Origin: Variovorax sp. KK3
GTDB lineage: Bacteria; Pseudomonadota; Gammaproteobacteria; Burkholderiales; Burkholderiaceae_C
Assembly (NCBI RefSeq): GCF_001984055.1
Contig: NZ_LYVO01000058.1
Coordinates: 1-46,354 of the forward strand
DNA: 46,354 nt
Direction of reading: 5' to 3'
Shown: positions 16,340-25,124 of the stretch, one piece after another
How the letters are laid out: every line of letters begins with the position of its first letter
How positions within the stretch are numbered: the first letter of the stretch is position 1
Translations under genes and position numbers: made by a program
The notes under the pieces: generated by a model
Told to the model about the DNA's origin: nothing
Database searches by the model: none
Seen by the model: only the letters and a program-made list of their open reading frames with translations

Positions 16340-16380
16340 CAGCGGCGCCCGGCAAGGTCCGGGCCGCTCTCTCGACCGAG

Positions 16381-16394
16381 AAGGCCTATTGAAC
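16381..16394 (+). promoter_or_regulatory. Motif copy AAGGCCTATTGAAC
   Basis: This sequence in the 100-base gap before the TRAP gene at 16440 matches the island motif AAGTACTATTGACA at 10 of 14 positions, with the central CTATTGA intact. No convincing -10 follows at normal spacing, so it is listed as a possible operator and not as a promoter. Confidence 0.35.
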
Positions 16395-16439
16395 TACGAA
16401 CCGACTTACACCGCATCTTCCGCGGCAAGGAGACAGACG

Positions 16440-17474
16440 ATGAAGCGCATGCTCGGGGTGGCCGCTCTCTGGTTGGCGATGTCGTCGCCGGCCTTGGCTG
16501 AGACCATGATCCGCTACTCGAACTGGCTGCCCGTCAAGCACCAGCTGCATGCGGACGTCATGGCGCCGTGGATGGCCGAGGTGGAGAAGGTCACGCAAGG
16601 CCGCGTCAAGTTCGAGATCCTGCCCAAGCTGGTCGGCACGGTGCCGACGCAGTTCGACGTGGTGCGCGACGGCCTGGCCGACATGGCCATCTTCGTTCCC
16701 GGCTTCTCGCCGGGTCGCTTCGAGCTGATGGAGGTGACCGAGCTGCCGCTCATGGCCGACGAGCCCCTGATCATGGCGCCGGCGGCGAACGCGCTCTACG
16801 TGAAGCACCTCGCCAGGTACAACGAGTTCAAGGGCGTGCACATCGCGAGCATGTTCTCGACCGCGGCCGGCCACATCTACACCGCCAAGAAGCCGATGCG
16901 TTCGCTGGCGGACCTCAAGGGCCTGAAGTTGCGCACCTCGCTCGCGAGCAACGCACCGGCCATGATCGCGCTGGGCACGGTGCCGATCCAGAAGGGCACC
17001 AACGAGATCTACGAGCTCGTGACCAGCGGCGTCGTCGACGGCACGCTGTGGACCAAGGAAGGGCCGGCCGGCTTCAGCATGGTCAACGGCACGTTGAACC
17101 ACATGCTCGTAGTGCCGGGCGGCCTCTACAACTCCATCCTCTCGCTCGCCATCAACGAAGAGAAGTGGAAGGCCATCGAGCCGCGCGACCGCGAGGCCAT
17201 CGACAAGCTCTCGGGCGACGCCCTGGCCAAGGCGGTCGGCGAGGCATACAGCCGTGCCGATGAGCGCGGCTTCCAGATGATGAAGGCCGCCGGCGCGACC
17301 ATCGTCACGGCCGACGGCGCTTTCCTCGCATCGATCCGGCAGGTGCTGCAGCCGGCCGAGGCGACCTGGATCGCCAAGGCGAAGAAGAAGGGCATGGCCA
17401 ACCCCGAGGCCGTGCTCGCCGACTTCAAGGCCGACATCGCCGCGCGCCAGAAGGCGCTCGGATCGGCGCGCTGA
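16440..17474 (+). CDS. TRAP transporter substrate-binding protein DctP (copy 2)
   Basis: A 344-residue DctP-family periplasmic binding protein with a signal peptide (MKRMLGVAALWLAMSSPALA). The mature part begins ETMIRYSNWLPVKHQLH and contains PWMAEVEKVTQGRVKFEILP and FVPGFSPGRFE. The frame extends 17 codons upstream, but ATG 16440 has AAGGAG at good spacing and starts the signal peptide. It is a close paralogue of the next gene, sharing RYSNWLP, GTVPTQFDV and RDGLADMA, and the pair forms a subfamily distinct from copies 1 and 4. Substrate unknown. Confidence 0.92.
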   Translation: MKRMLGVAALWLAMSSPALAETMIRYSNWLPVKHQLHADVMAPWMAEVEKVTQGRVKFEILPKLVGTVPTQFDVVRDGLADMAIFVPGFSPGRFELMEVTELPLMADEPLIMAPAANALYVKHLARYNEFKGVHIASMFSTAAGHIYTAKKPMRSLADLKGLKLRTSLASNAPAMIALGTVPIQKGTNEIYELVTSGVVDGTLWTKEGPAGFSMVNGTLNHMLVVPGGLYNSILSLAINEEKWKAIEPRDREAIDKLSGDALAKAVGEAYSRADERGFQMMKAAGATIVTADGAFLASIRQVLQPAEATWIAKAKKKGMANPEAVLADFKADIAARQKALGSAR

Positions 17475-17503
17475 GCCCCACAACATCACGACAGGAGATC
17501 TTC

Positions 17504-18544
17504 ATGAAGAGACTCGCGCTCTGCCTCGCCCTCATGCTCTGTGCTGCCGCGCCCGCCTGGTCGCAGACCGTGCTGCGCTATTCGAACTGGCTGCCGGCCA
17601 AGCACCAGATGCACACCGAGGTCTTCGTGCCCTGGATGGCCGAGGTCGAGAAGGCGACCGAAGGGCGCGTCAAGTTCGAGATACTGCCCAAGATGGTCGG
17701 CACCGTGCCTACGCAGTTCGACGTGCTGCGCGACGGCCTGGCCGACATGGCCGTGTTCGTGCCCGGCTTCTCGCCGGGACGCTTCGACCTGATCGAGATG
17801 GCCGAGCTGCCCCTGGTCGCCGACGAGCCCAACGTGATGGCGCCCGCCGTCCAGCAGCTCTACACGAAGCACCTGGCCAAGTACAACGAGTTCAAGGGGG
17901 TGCACATCGTCAGCATCTTCTCGACCGCGGCCGGGCACGTGTACACGGCGAAGAAGCCGGTGCGCTCCATGGCCGACTTCAAGGGCGTCAAGCTGCGCAC
18001 CTCGCTGGCCGCCAACAGCCCGGCCGTCACGGCGCTGGGTGCCGTGCCGGTGCAGAAGGGCACCAACGAGATCTACGAGCTCGTGTCCTCCGGCGTGCTC
18101 GACGGCACGCTGCTGAGCAAGGAGGCGGTCGTCAGCTTCAGCCTGGTCAACACGCTGAACAACCTCACGATCATCCCGGGCGGCATCTACAACTCGGTGC
18201 TGTCGCTGGCGATCAACGAAGACAAGTGGAAGTCGCTGTCGCCGAAGGACCAGGACATCATCACGAAGCTGTCCGGCGACCTGATGGCCAAGGAGGTCGG
18301 CAAGGCCTACAGCAAGGCCGATGCGAACGCCGTCGACACGATGAAGCAGGCGGGCAAGACCGTCATCGTCGCCGAAGGCGACTTCTACAAGCAGATCAAG
18401 CAGGCGCTGTCGTACGCCGAATCCACCTGGATCGCCAAGGCCAAGAAGAAGGGCATGGCCGAGCCCGAGAAGGTGCTGGCCGAGTTCCGCGCCGACATCG
18501 CTGCGCGCTACAAGGCGCTGGGCATCCCGATGCTCGGGCAGTAG
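17504..18544 (+). CDS. TRAP transporter substrate-binding protein DctP (copy 3)
   Basis: A 346-residue DctP-family binding protein with signal peptide MKRLALCLALMLCAAAPAWS. It is near-colinear with copy 2, 29 bases upstream: VLRYSNWLPAKHQMH, PWMAEVEKATEGRVKFEILP, VPGFSPGRFDL and LRTSLAANSPAVTALGAVP. The arrangement implies a local tandem duplication followed by divergence, perhaps to broaden ligand range. ACAGGAGA precedes ATG 17504. The P450 gene follows in the same direction, suggesting that the imported ligand is a P450 substrate or a related compound. Confidence 0.92.
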   Translation: MKRLALCLALMLCAAAPAWSQTVLRYSNWLPAKHQMHTEVFVPWMAEVEKATEGRVKFEILPKMVGTVPTQFDVLRDGLADMAVFVPGFSPGRFDLIEMAELPLVADEPNVMAPAVQQLYTKHLAKYNEFKGVHIVSIFSTAAGHVYTAKKPVRSMADFKGVKLRTSLAANSPAVTALGAVPVQKGTNEIYELVSSGVLDGTLLSKEAVVSFSLVNTLNNLTIIPGGIYNSVLSLAINEDKWKSLSPKDQDIITKLSGDLMAKEVGKAYSKADANAVDTMKQAGKTVIVAEGDFYKQIKQALSYAESTWIAKAKKKGMAEPEKVLAEFRADIAARYKALGIPMLGQ

Positions 18545-18615
18545 CAGCGCGCCGCGCCTCGTCCGCCATCGCCTCGAACCACGACAAGACAAAGGTGAAC
18601 CCCTTGGAAGCCACG

Positions 18616-19821
18616 GTGAATCAGACCCAGGTGCCGCCCCACCTGCACATCGACCCCTACGCGGTGGAGACGTTGCTCGACCCGTACCCGTTCCACCAGG
18701 CGCTGCGCGACACGTCGGCGGTCGTCTGGCTGCCGCAGTACGAGGTCTACGCCGTCGGCCGCCATGCGGACGTCGCCGTGGTGATGAAGGACTACGAGCG
18801 CTTCTCGTCGATCGCCGGCATCGGCCTGATCGACAAGCGCGACCCCGAGTCGGAAAAGCTGCGCAAGACCAGCCCGATGACCGAGGCCGACCCGCCCGTC
18901 CACACCAAGACGCGCGTGGGCATGCAGAAGCTGCTGTCGCCCGTGGTGGTGCGCGGCTGGCGGGCGCGCTACGAGCAGGTCGCCGCCGGCATCGTCGACC
19001 GCGTGCAGGGCATCGGCGGTGCCTTCGACGCGGTGCCGGAGCTGGCCGAGGACATGGTCTACACCGTCATTCCCGAATCGCTGGGCCTCGACGTGCCGCG
19101 CGAGCACCTGCCCGGCATCGGCGAGATGAACTTCTTCTCGCTCGGCCCCATGAACGAGCTGCGGCGCAAGAGCCTGGCGCGCGTGCAGGACGCGGTCGAC
19201 TATTACGACCGCGCGGCCGAGCGCGAGAACGTCAAGCCCGGCACCTTCGGCGACGTGATCTACCAGGCCGAGGACGCGGGCGTGTTCGAGCCGGGCATCG
19301 GCATCGGGCTGGTGCGCACCTTCCTGCGGGGCGGCACCGACACCTCGATCGCGGCCATCGCCTCGCTGCTGATGCTGCTGGCGCAGAACCCCGACCAGTG
19401 GCGCAAGCTCAAGGCCGATCCGTCGCGCCTGAAGATCGCCTTCGAGGAAACGTTGCGCCTCGAGTCGCCGTCGCAGAACCTGTACCGCCTGGTCACGCAA
19501 GACATGGTGTTCCAGGGTTTCGAGCTCGAGGGCGGTCGCAAGATCGCCTTCTACCCGGGCGCGGCCAATCGCGATCCGCGCTTCTGGTCGAATGCCGACC
19601 GCTTCGACCTCGACCGCGACATCGTCGGCCAGCATCTCGCCTTCGGCGCCGGCGCGCATGTCTGCATCGGCCAGATGATCGCGCGCCTCGTGGTCGAAAC
19701 GCTGATGCAGGCCCTGATGGCACGCATCGACGACATCCGGCTGGCCGGCGAACCGCAGTGGCGCCCCGTGAGTGCGCTGCGCAGCCTGCGCTCGCTGCCG
19801 ATCGAAGTCACCTGGCGCTGA
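18616..19821 (+). CDS. Cytochrome P450
   Basis: A soluble bacterial class I cytochrome P450 of about 401 residues. The I-helix oxygen-activation motif is GGTDTS, the K-helix ExxR is EETLR, and the haem-binding loop is FGAGAHVCIGQ with Cys350 as ligand. The opening PHLHIDPYAVETLLDPYPFH resembles aromatic-acid-oxidising P450s of the CYP199 type, but this is impressionistic. Possible in-frame starts are GTG 18595, TTG 18604 and GTG 18616; 18616 is chosen for its upstream GGAAG and family-like N-terminus. A 2Fe-2S ferredoxin gene follows. No ferredoxin reductase gene is in the window. Likely role: hydroxylation or O-demethylation of the imported compound. Confidence 0.9.
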   Translation: MNQTQVPPHLHIDPYAVETLLDPYPFHQALRDTSAVVWLPQYEVYAVGRHADVAVVMKDYERFSSIAGIGLIDKRDPESEKLRKTSPMTEADPPVHTKTRVGMQKLLSPVVVRGWRARYEQVAAGIVDRVQGIGGAFDAVPELAEDMVYTVIPESLGLDVPREHLPGIGEMNFFSLGPMNELRRKSLARVQDAVDYYDRAAERENVKPGTFGDVIYQAEDAGVFEPGIGIGLVRTFLRGGTDTSIAAIASLLMLLAQNPDQWRKLKADPSRLKIAFEETLRLESPSQNLYRLVTQDMVFQGFELEGGRKIAFYPGAANRDPRFWSNADRFDLDRDIVGQHLAFGAGAHVCIGQMIARLVVETLMQALMARIDDIRLAGEPQWRPVSALRSLRSLPIEVTWR

Positions 19822-19888
19822 AGCCGGCCGCCCGGCCCGGTCGAGCAGCGATGCCGCGGCCGAGCCATCCCCCACAAGGAACGTCCAC

Positions 19889-20212
19889 ATGCCCAACGTG
19901 AAGTTCATCCTGCCCGACGGTCGCGAGCAGGCCCTGGAAGTCGAGAACGGCACCAGCCTGATGCGCGCCGCTACCTGGGCCGGCATCCACTCGATCGTCG
20001 GCGACTGCGGCGGCAACCTGGCCTGCGCCACCTGCCACGTCTACGTCGAATCGACCCACGCCGAGCTGCTTGGCCCCGCCGACACGCGCGAAACCGAAAT
20101 GCTCGAGTACACCGCGGCACCCCGCTTGCCCAACAGCCGCCTGTCCTGCCAGATCCTCATGCAGGAAGGCCTCGAAGGACTCACCGTGCGGGTCGCCGAT
20201 CCGCAACTCTAA
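19889..20212 (+). CDS. [2Fe-2S] ferredoxin (P450 electron donor)
   Basis: A 107-residue adrenodoxin/putidaredoxin-type ferredoxin. The cluster ligands are Cys40, Cys46 and Cys49 (DCGGNLACATCHV) and Cys87 (RLSCQI), in the C-x5-C-x2-C...C pattern of vertebrate-type 2Fe-2S ferredoxins that serve P450s. AAGGAA precedes ATG 19889. Its position 67 bases after the P450 stop indicates that it delivers electrons to that enzyme. Its partner FAD reductase must be encoded elsewhere. Confidence 0.94.
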   Translation: MPNVKFILPDGREQALEVENGTSLMRAATWAGIHSIVGDCGGNLACATCHVYVESTHAELLGPADTRETEMLEYTAAPRLPNSRLSCQILMQEGLEGLTVRVADPQL

Positions 20213-20228
20213 GTTTTAATCCCAAGAC

Positions 20229-20266
20229 AAGTACTATTGACAGGTAAACCGGCCAACGGGTAGATT
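20229..20266 (+). promoter_or_regulatory. Shared motif AAGTACTATTGACAG with overlapping promoter
   Basis: An exact copy of the 15-base motif at 20229-20243. Its TTGACA (20237-20242) is a perfect -35 hexamer, followed 18 bases later by TAGATT (20261-20266), four of six to the -10 consensus. It drives the TRAP operon dctP-dctQ-dctM-SDR starting at 20349. Confidence 0.7.
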
Positions 20267-20348
20267 GGCCGGGCGGATCACATCACCAACGGGCCAACCG
20301 TTTCGCCAGATTCCCACCCCAGCCGGACAAGCGGTCGAAGGAGACAAG

Positions 20349-21380
20349 GTGCACAAGCTGAAGACAATCATCCGGGCGGCCTCGGTCGGCCTCTTCCTTG
20401 CCGCCTCGGCGGCGGCGGCGCATGCGCAGGCGGCGGTCGTCCTCACGTATTCGTCGTGGCTGCCGCCCACGCACTGGCTCAACGTCAACGGCATGCTGCC
20501 CTGGATCGCCGAGGTCGAGAAGGCCACCCAGGGCCGCGTGAAAGTCGAGATGCTGCCGAAGACCGTGGGCACGCCGCCCACGCAGTTCGACGTGGTGCGC
20601 GACGGCCTGGCGGACCTGAGCCTGATCGTCACCGGCTACACCCCCGGCCGCTTCGAGCTGGCCGAGATGGGCGAGCTGCCCTTCCTCGGCGAAGACCCGA
20701 CCGTGATGTCGCCGGCCTTCGACCGCGTCTACCGCAAGCACTTCGCCGCCGCCAACGAGTTCCGCGGCGTCGACGTGATGAGCATCTTCACGATCGCGCC
20801 CGGCCACATCTTCACGGCCAAGAAGCAGATCAAGACGCTCGACGATCTCAAGGGCATGAAGCTGCGCAGCGCCTCGGCCACCGGCACGCGGGCGCTCAAC
20901 CTGGTGGGCGCGGTGCCGATCCTCAAGTCGTCGACCGAGGCCTTCGAGATGCTGTCGAGCGGCGCCATCGACGGCAGCCTGATGCTGCAGGAGACGGTGA
21001 AGTCGACCAACTCGGTAGGGCTGCTGAAATACGGCCTGCTCATTCCGGGCGGGCTCTTCAATTCCTCGCTGGCCGTCGTCGTCAACAGCGGCAAGTGGAA
21101 GACCGTCTCGCCTGCGGACCAGCGCGCGATCATGGCCGTGTCGGGCGAGGCGCTGGCGGCCAAGATCGGCCGCGCCTATGCGGCGGCCGACCAGTCCAGC
21201 ATCGACGCGATGAAGGAAGCCAAGTACGTGACCGAGCGCGCCGACCCCACCCTGACGGCGGGCCTCAAGAAGACGCTGAGCCCGATCGAGGACGAGTGGA
21301 TCGCCAAGGCCAAGAAGAAGGGCGTGGCCGACCCGGCCGCCGCGCTGGCCGACTTCCGCACCGCCGTGCAGGCCCGCTGA
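20349..21380 (+). CDS. dctP: TRAP transporter substrate-binding protein DctP (copy 4)
   Basis: A 343-residue DctP-family protein with signal peptide KTIIRAASVGLFLAASAAAA ending AHAQ. The mature protein starts VLTYSSWLPPTHWLN and has PWIAEVEKATQGRVKVE, LPKTVGTPPTQFDV and LKGMKLRSASA. The GTG at 20349 is chosen because AAGGAG lies just upstream and the signal peptide follows at once; the frame runs further upstream. This is the copy directly joined to dctQ and dctM (12-base gap), so it is the cognate binding protein of the only TRAP membrane unit in the window. Confidence 0.93.
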   Translation: MHKLKTIIRAASVGLFLAASAAAAHAQAAVVLTYSSWLPPTHWLNVNGMLPWIAEVEKATQGRVKVEMLPKTVGTPPTQFDVVRDGLADLSLIVTGYTPGRFELAEMGELPFLGEDPTVMSPAFDRVYRKHFAAANEFRGVDVMSIFTIAPGHIFTAKKQIKTLDDLKGMKLRSASATGTRALNLVGAVPILKSSTEAFEMLSSGAIDGSLMLQETVKSTNSVGLLKYGLLIPGGLFNSSLAVVVNSGKWKTVSPADQRAIMAVSGEALAAKIGRAYAAADQSSIDAMKEAKYVTERADPTLTAGLKKTLSPIEDEWIAKAKKKGVADPAAALADFRTAVQAR

Positions 21381-21392
21381 AGGAGCGACACC

Positions 21393-21899
21393 ATGTATCG
21401 CCGAATCGAACGCGCGGCCGTGAACCTGGCCGCGGTGCTGCTCTTCGCCCTCATGCTGCTGACCTTCGTCGACGTCGCCGGGCGCAACCTCTTCAACAAG
21501 CCGCTCACCGGTGCGTCGGAGCTGACCGAGATCCTGCTGGCGCTGGTCATCTTCCTGATGCTGCCGCAGGTCGCGCGCCGCAACGAGCACATCGTCATCG
21601 ACCTGATCGACCAGATCTGCAGCGACACGGTGCGCAGGGCGCTCGACGCCTTCGCCTGCGTGCTCGGGGCCATCATGTTCGCGCTGATCGCCTGGCAGAG
21701 CTGGATCCTCGCGAACCGGGCGATGGGCTACGGCGACAGCACGGCCGCGCTGCAGATCCCGGTCGGGCCGATCCTGTACGGGCTGGCAGTCATGGCGGGC
21801 ATCGTGGCCGTCGCGTCGCTGCTCGCCATCGCGCCGCAGGCCCGCGAGGCACAGCAGGGCGCCGAGGGCGAGGCCGCGCAAGAGCCCGTCGTCGTCTGA
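21393..21899 (+). CDS. dctQ: TRAP transporter small permease DctQ
   Basis: A 168-residue four-helix membrane protein of the DctQ family. Landmarks are LLTFVDVAGRNLFNKPLTGASELTEILLA (about 22-50, split here for recognition) and a region with RRNEHIVIDL near 62-71, both characteristic. AGGAG precedes ATG 21393. It links DctP to DctM and is essential in TRAP complexes. The acidic, Ala/Gln-rich C-terminal tail (AQQGAEGEAAQEP) is cytoplasmic and probably disordered. Confidence 0.92.
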   Translation: MYRRIERAAVNLAAVLLFALMLLTFVDVAGRNLFNKPLTGASELTEILLALVIFLMLPQVARRNEHIVIDLIDQICSDTVRRALDAFACVLGAIMFALIAWQSWILANRAMGYGDSTAALQIPVGPILYGLAVMAGIVAVASLLAIAPQAREAQQGAEGEAAQEPVVV

Positions 21900-21947
21900 A
21901 CCCACGCGCACGTCAACTCCAATTCACAACATCCAACAGGAGCCACC

Positions 21948-23246
21948 ATGTACGCAGCGGGCGCAGGTTTTCTCTTTTCGTTCGTGCTGATCTTCATGCG
22001 CGTGCCCATCGCGGTGGCGCTGGGCCTCACCGGCGTCATCGGCTTCGGCCTGACGGCGGGCTGGAACCAGTCCTTCGTGATGCTCGCGCTGACCACGCGC
22101 GAGGCGGCCATGACCTATTCGATGGTCGTGATTCCGCTCTTCATCCTGATGGGCAACCTGATCGCCGGCACAGGCGTGTCGAAGGAGCTCTACAAGGCCG
22201 CGCAGGCGTTCATGGGCAAGCAGCGCGGCGGCCTGGCGAGCGCCACCGTGCTGTCGTGCGGCGGCTTCGCGATGGTGTGCGGCTCCAGCGTGGCCACCGT
22301 GGTGACGATGGGCAAGGTGGCGCTGCCCTCGATGCGATCGTTCAACTACGACGACCGGCTCAGCGCCGCGACCATCGCCGCCGGCGCCACGCTTGGCATC
22401 ATCATCCCGCCCAGCGTGCTGCTGGTGATCTACGGCGTGATGACCGAAACCCACATCGGCAAGCTCTACGCGGCTGCCCTGATCCCGGGCTTCCTGGGCA
22501 TCATCGGCTACATCGCCGCGGTGAGATGGACTGTCTGGCGCGACCCGAAGAGCGCGCCCGGTTCCATCGCGTCGACACGCGCCGAGAAACTCAACTCCCT
22601 GCTTTCGATCTGGCCGATCCTTGCCTTGTTCACCTTGGTGCTGGGCGGCATCTACAGCGGGCTCTTCACGGCGGCCGAGGCGGCCGGCATCGGCGCCATG
22701 GGTGCCCTGGCGCTGGGCCTGGCTCGCCGCAAGCTCACGATGAAGATGCTGCAGGAGGTGCTGATCGACACCGCCCGCTCCACCGCGGTCATCTTCGGCC
22801 TGCTGATCGGCGCACTGGTGTTCACCGAGTTCCTCAACCGCACGGGTGCGCACAACGCGGTGCTCTCGCTGGTCAAGGACCACGGGTTCTCGCCCTTCCA
22901 GGTGGTGGTCGTCATCTGCCTGATCTACATCGTGCTCGGCGCCCTCATGGAAGAGCTCTCGATGATGCTGCTGACGGTGCCGCTGTTCTTCCCGGTGGTC
23001 ACCGGCCTGGGTTACGACGGCGTGTGGTTCGGCGTGCTCGTGATCGTGCTGTGCGAACTCGGGATGATCGCGCCGCCGGTAGGGATGAACCTGTTCGTCG
23101 TTCGATCGTTCGCGCCCGACATCAAGATAGGCACCATCGTGAAGGGCATCGCACCCTTCGCGGTGGCCGACATCGTGCGCGTCTTCATCATCGCGGCCTT
23201 CCCGATCCTGTCGATGTACCTCCCCAACCTCTTCTACAAAGTCTGA
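21948..23246 (+). CDS. dctM: TRAP transporter large permease DctM
   Basis: A 432-residue, about 12-helix secondary transporter subunit that couples sodium or proton flow to uptake of the DctP-bound ligand. Typical blocks are IFMRVPIAVALGLTGV, YSMVVIPLFILMGNLIAG, CGSSVATVVTMGKVALPSM and GATLGIIIPPSVLLVIYG, and near the end CELGMIAPPVGMNLFVV. Length is normal. A ribosome site (ACAGGAG) precedes ATG 21948, 48 bases after dctQ. Four DctP copies in the island could use this single membrane unit. Confidence 0.95.
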   Translation: MYAAGAGFLFSFVLIFMRVPIAVALGLTGVIGFGLTAGWNQSFVMLALTTREAAMTYSMVVIPLFILMGNLIAGTGVSKELYKAAQAFMGKQRGGLASATVLSCGGFAMVCGSSVATVVTMGKVALPSMRSFNYDDRLSAATIAAGATLGIIIPPSVLLVIYGVMTETHIGKLYAAALIPGFLGIIGYIAAVRWTVWRDPKSAPGSIASTRAEKLNSLLSIWPILALFTLVLGGIYSGLFTAAEAAGIGAMGALALGLARRKLTMKMLQEVLIDTARSTAVIFGLLIGALVFTEFLNRTGAHNAVLSLVKDHGFSPFQVVVVICLIYIVLGALMEELSMMLLTVPLFFPVVTGLGYDGVWFGVLVIVLCELGMIAPPVGMNLFVVRSFAPDIKIGTIVKGIAPFAVADIVRVFIIAAFPILSMYLPNLFYKV

Positions 23247-23250
23247 ACGC

Positions 23251-24192
23251 ATGTCTGCTCAAGCTGCTGTCCGCGAGGCTGCCTCGACCCTTCGATTCGA
23301 CGGCCGCGTCGCCATCGTCACCGGCGCCGGCACCGGCATCGGCCGCATCTACGCGCTGCAGCTCGCCGAGCGCGGCGCGAAGGTGGTGGTCAACGACTTG
23401 GGCGGCAGCGTGGCCGGGCAGGGCAGTTCGAGCCAGGCCGCCGACGCGGTGGTCGACGAGATCCGCGCGGCCGGCGGCGAAGCCGTGGCCAACCACGACA
23501 GCGTGGCGACGCCCGAGGGCGCCGGGCGCATCGTGGCGGCGGCGGTCGAGCATTTCGGGCGGCTCGACGTGCTGATCAACAACGCCGGCAACCTCAAGAT
23601 GGCGAAGCTGGGCGAAGCGCCCGTGGGCGACGTCGATGCGCAGGTCGGCGTGCACCTGATGGGCTCGCTGTACTGCTGCCGCGCAGCCCTGCCGGCGATG
23701 CAGCGCCATGGCTATGGCCGCATCGTGCTGACGAGTTCCGGCTCGGGCCTGGTGGGCTTCGCCGAGCAGGCGGCCTACGGCGCCGCGAAGACCGGCATGG
23801 TCGGCTTGATGAACTGCATCTCGCGCGAATACGGCGAGCTGGGCATCTTCACCAACACCATCGTGCCGACCGCGACCACGCGCATGAGCCAGGGCCTGCT
23901 GTGGCCGCAAATGGAGAAGTTCCTGCGCCCCGAGCTGGTCGCGCCGGCCGTGCTCTATCTCGCCAGCGAGCGCTGCAGCTCCAACAGCGGCATGTTCGCC
24001 GTCGCGGGCGGCCATGTCGCGAAGCTCGAAGTGCACAAGGCGCCGGGCGTCCAGTTCGACCCGACCCAGGCCGTCACGCCCGAGATGGTGGCCGAGCGCT
24101 TCGACACGGTGTGCGACATGGCGGGTGCGGCCGAGTTTCGCGGCACGCAGGCCGCCATGGAGAAGATGCTCACGCAGATGGGGGTGATGTAG
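23251..24192 (+). CDS. Short-chain dehydrogenase (MFE-2-like 3-hydroxyacyl-CoA dehydrogenase type)
   Basis: A 313-residue SDR. The nucleotide motif TGAGTGIG is at 24-31, followed by VNDLGG (47-52), characteristic of the dehydrogenase domain of peroxisomal multifunctional enzyme type 2 and related 3-hydroxyacyl-CoA dehydrogenases. NNAG and the catalytic Ser162/163, Tyr176 and Lys180 (YGAAK) are present. The C-terminal 50 residues extend beyond a minimal SDR, as in the MFE-like group. It begins four bases after dctM and overlaps the convergent EamA gene by 23 bases. Probable oxidation of a hydroxyacyl-CoA or similar alcohol; substrate not known. Confidence 0.85.
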   Translation: MSAQAAVREAASTLRFDGRVAIVTGAGTGIGRIYALQLAERGAKVVVNDLGGSVAGQGSSSQAADAVVDEIRAAGGEAVANHDSVATPEGAGRIVAAAVEHFGRLDVLINNAGNLKMAKLGEAPVGDVDAQVGVHLMGSLYCCRAALPAMQRHGYGRIVLTSSGSGLVGFAEQAAYGAAKTGMVGLMNCISREYGELGIFTNTIVPTATTRMSQGLLWPQMEKFLRPELVAPAVLYLASERCSSNSGMFAVAGGHVAKLEVHKAPGVQFDPTQAVTPEMVAERFDTVCDMAGAAEFRGTQAAMEKMLTQMGVM

Positions 24193-25120
24193 CGATTCGC
24201 CGAGGGGCCCACCGCGCGGTGAGCCAGGTGCCGGCCACCACGCCGGCCAGCCCCACCAGATGCATCGCCTGGATCTGCGCGCCGAAGAGCGCACCGAAGC
24301 CGATGCCGAAGATCGGCACCCAGTAGAGCGCCGAGGTCGCGCGGCCGACACCCAGTCGCTCGATCGAGCGCATGTAGACCAGCAGGCCGACGCCGTTCGC
24401 ACAAGCGCCCGAGAACAGCAGCATCGCCCAGCTCGACCCCGTCCATTGCGCGACGGCGCCGAACGACGGAGCCGCGAACACCAGCGTGTGCATCAGCAGG
24501 TACACCGCGCCGATGCCGTGCACGGCGGCACTGAGCACCAGCGTGTCGAGCCCGGGCGCCACGCGCGACGCCCAGGCGCTGCCGCCCGCGAAGGCGAACA
24601 CCGACAGGAACATCAGCAGGTCGCCATAGGCCAGGCCGGAAAGCATGGCACCCGGCTTGGCAAGGATGGCGACGGCCACGCCTGCGAAGCCCAGCAGCAC
24701 GCCGAGCAGGCCGAGCGGCCGCGTGCGCTCCATCGATCCCGCGGTGGCCACCAGCATGCCGACGATGGGCGTCAGCGCGGCGATCAGCGCCGTGTGGGTC
24801 GTCGAGGTCCGGGCCATGCCCGAAATGGCGAGCAGCTGGTGCGCGTACACGAGCACCGCGGCGCAGGCCGCGAGCCGAAGCCACTGCGCGCGGCCGAGGC
24901 GTGCGAGCGTCGGCAGGCGCGCCCAGCAGAAGGGCAGCATCACGGCCGTGGCCAGCAGCATGCGCAGCGTCGCGAGCGGCAGCACGTCGATCTGGCCCAG
25001 GAGCAGCTTGACGACCGTGATGTTGATGCCCCACATCGCCATCGTCACCAGCAGCAGCGCGCGCAGGCGCAGCGGGCCGTCCGCGGCCGCGCCCGACGCG
25101 GCCGCCACCTCGCCGTTCAT
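24170..25120 (-). CDS. EamA/DMT superfamily transporter
   Basis: A 316-residue membrane protein with ten predicted hydrophobic segments arranged as two EamA repeats; the first opens with LLLVTMAMWGINITVVKLLL and the second with GDLLMFLSVFAFAGGSAWA. Such proteins are usually metabolite exporters. It begins four bases after the AtuA-family gene, so the two form one minus-strand operon. Its 3' end overlaps the convergent SDR gene by 23 bases. A role in exporting a pathway by-product is possible but unsupported. Confidence 0.87.
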   Translation of the reverse strand: MNGEVAAASGAAADGPLRLRALLLVTMAMWGINITVVKLLLGQIDVLPLATLRMLLATAVMLPFCWARLPTLARLGRAQWLRLAACAAVLVYAHQLLAISGMARTSTTHTALIAALTPIVGMLVATAGSMERTRPLGLLGVLLGFAGVAVAILAKPGAMLSGLAYGDLLMFLSVFAFAGGSAWASRVAPGLDTLVLSAAVHGIGAVYLLMHTLVFAAPSFGAVAQWTGSSWAMLLFSGACANGVGLLVYMRSIERLGVGRATSALYWVPIFGIGFGALFGAQIQAMHLVGLAGVVAGTWLTARWAPRRIATSPPSA

Positions 25121-25124
25121 CGGG

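Noticed and set aside
20213..20348. Riboswitch or structured RNA leader before the TRAP operon
   Set aside because: The gap is explained by a promoter with the shared motif; no conserved riboswitch pattern was recognised.
22040..23250. Long minus-strand open frame opposite dctM
   Set aside because: A shadow of the secure dctM gene, with low-complexity His/Arg/Asp-rich composition.
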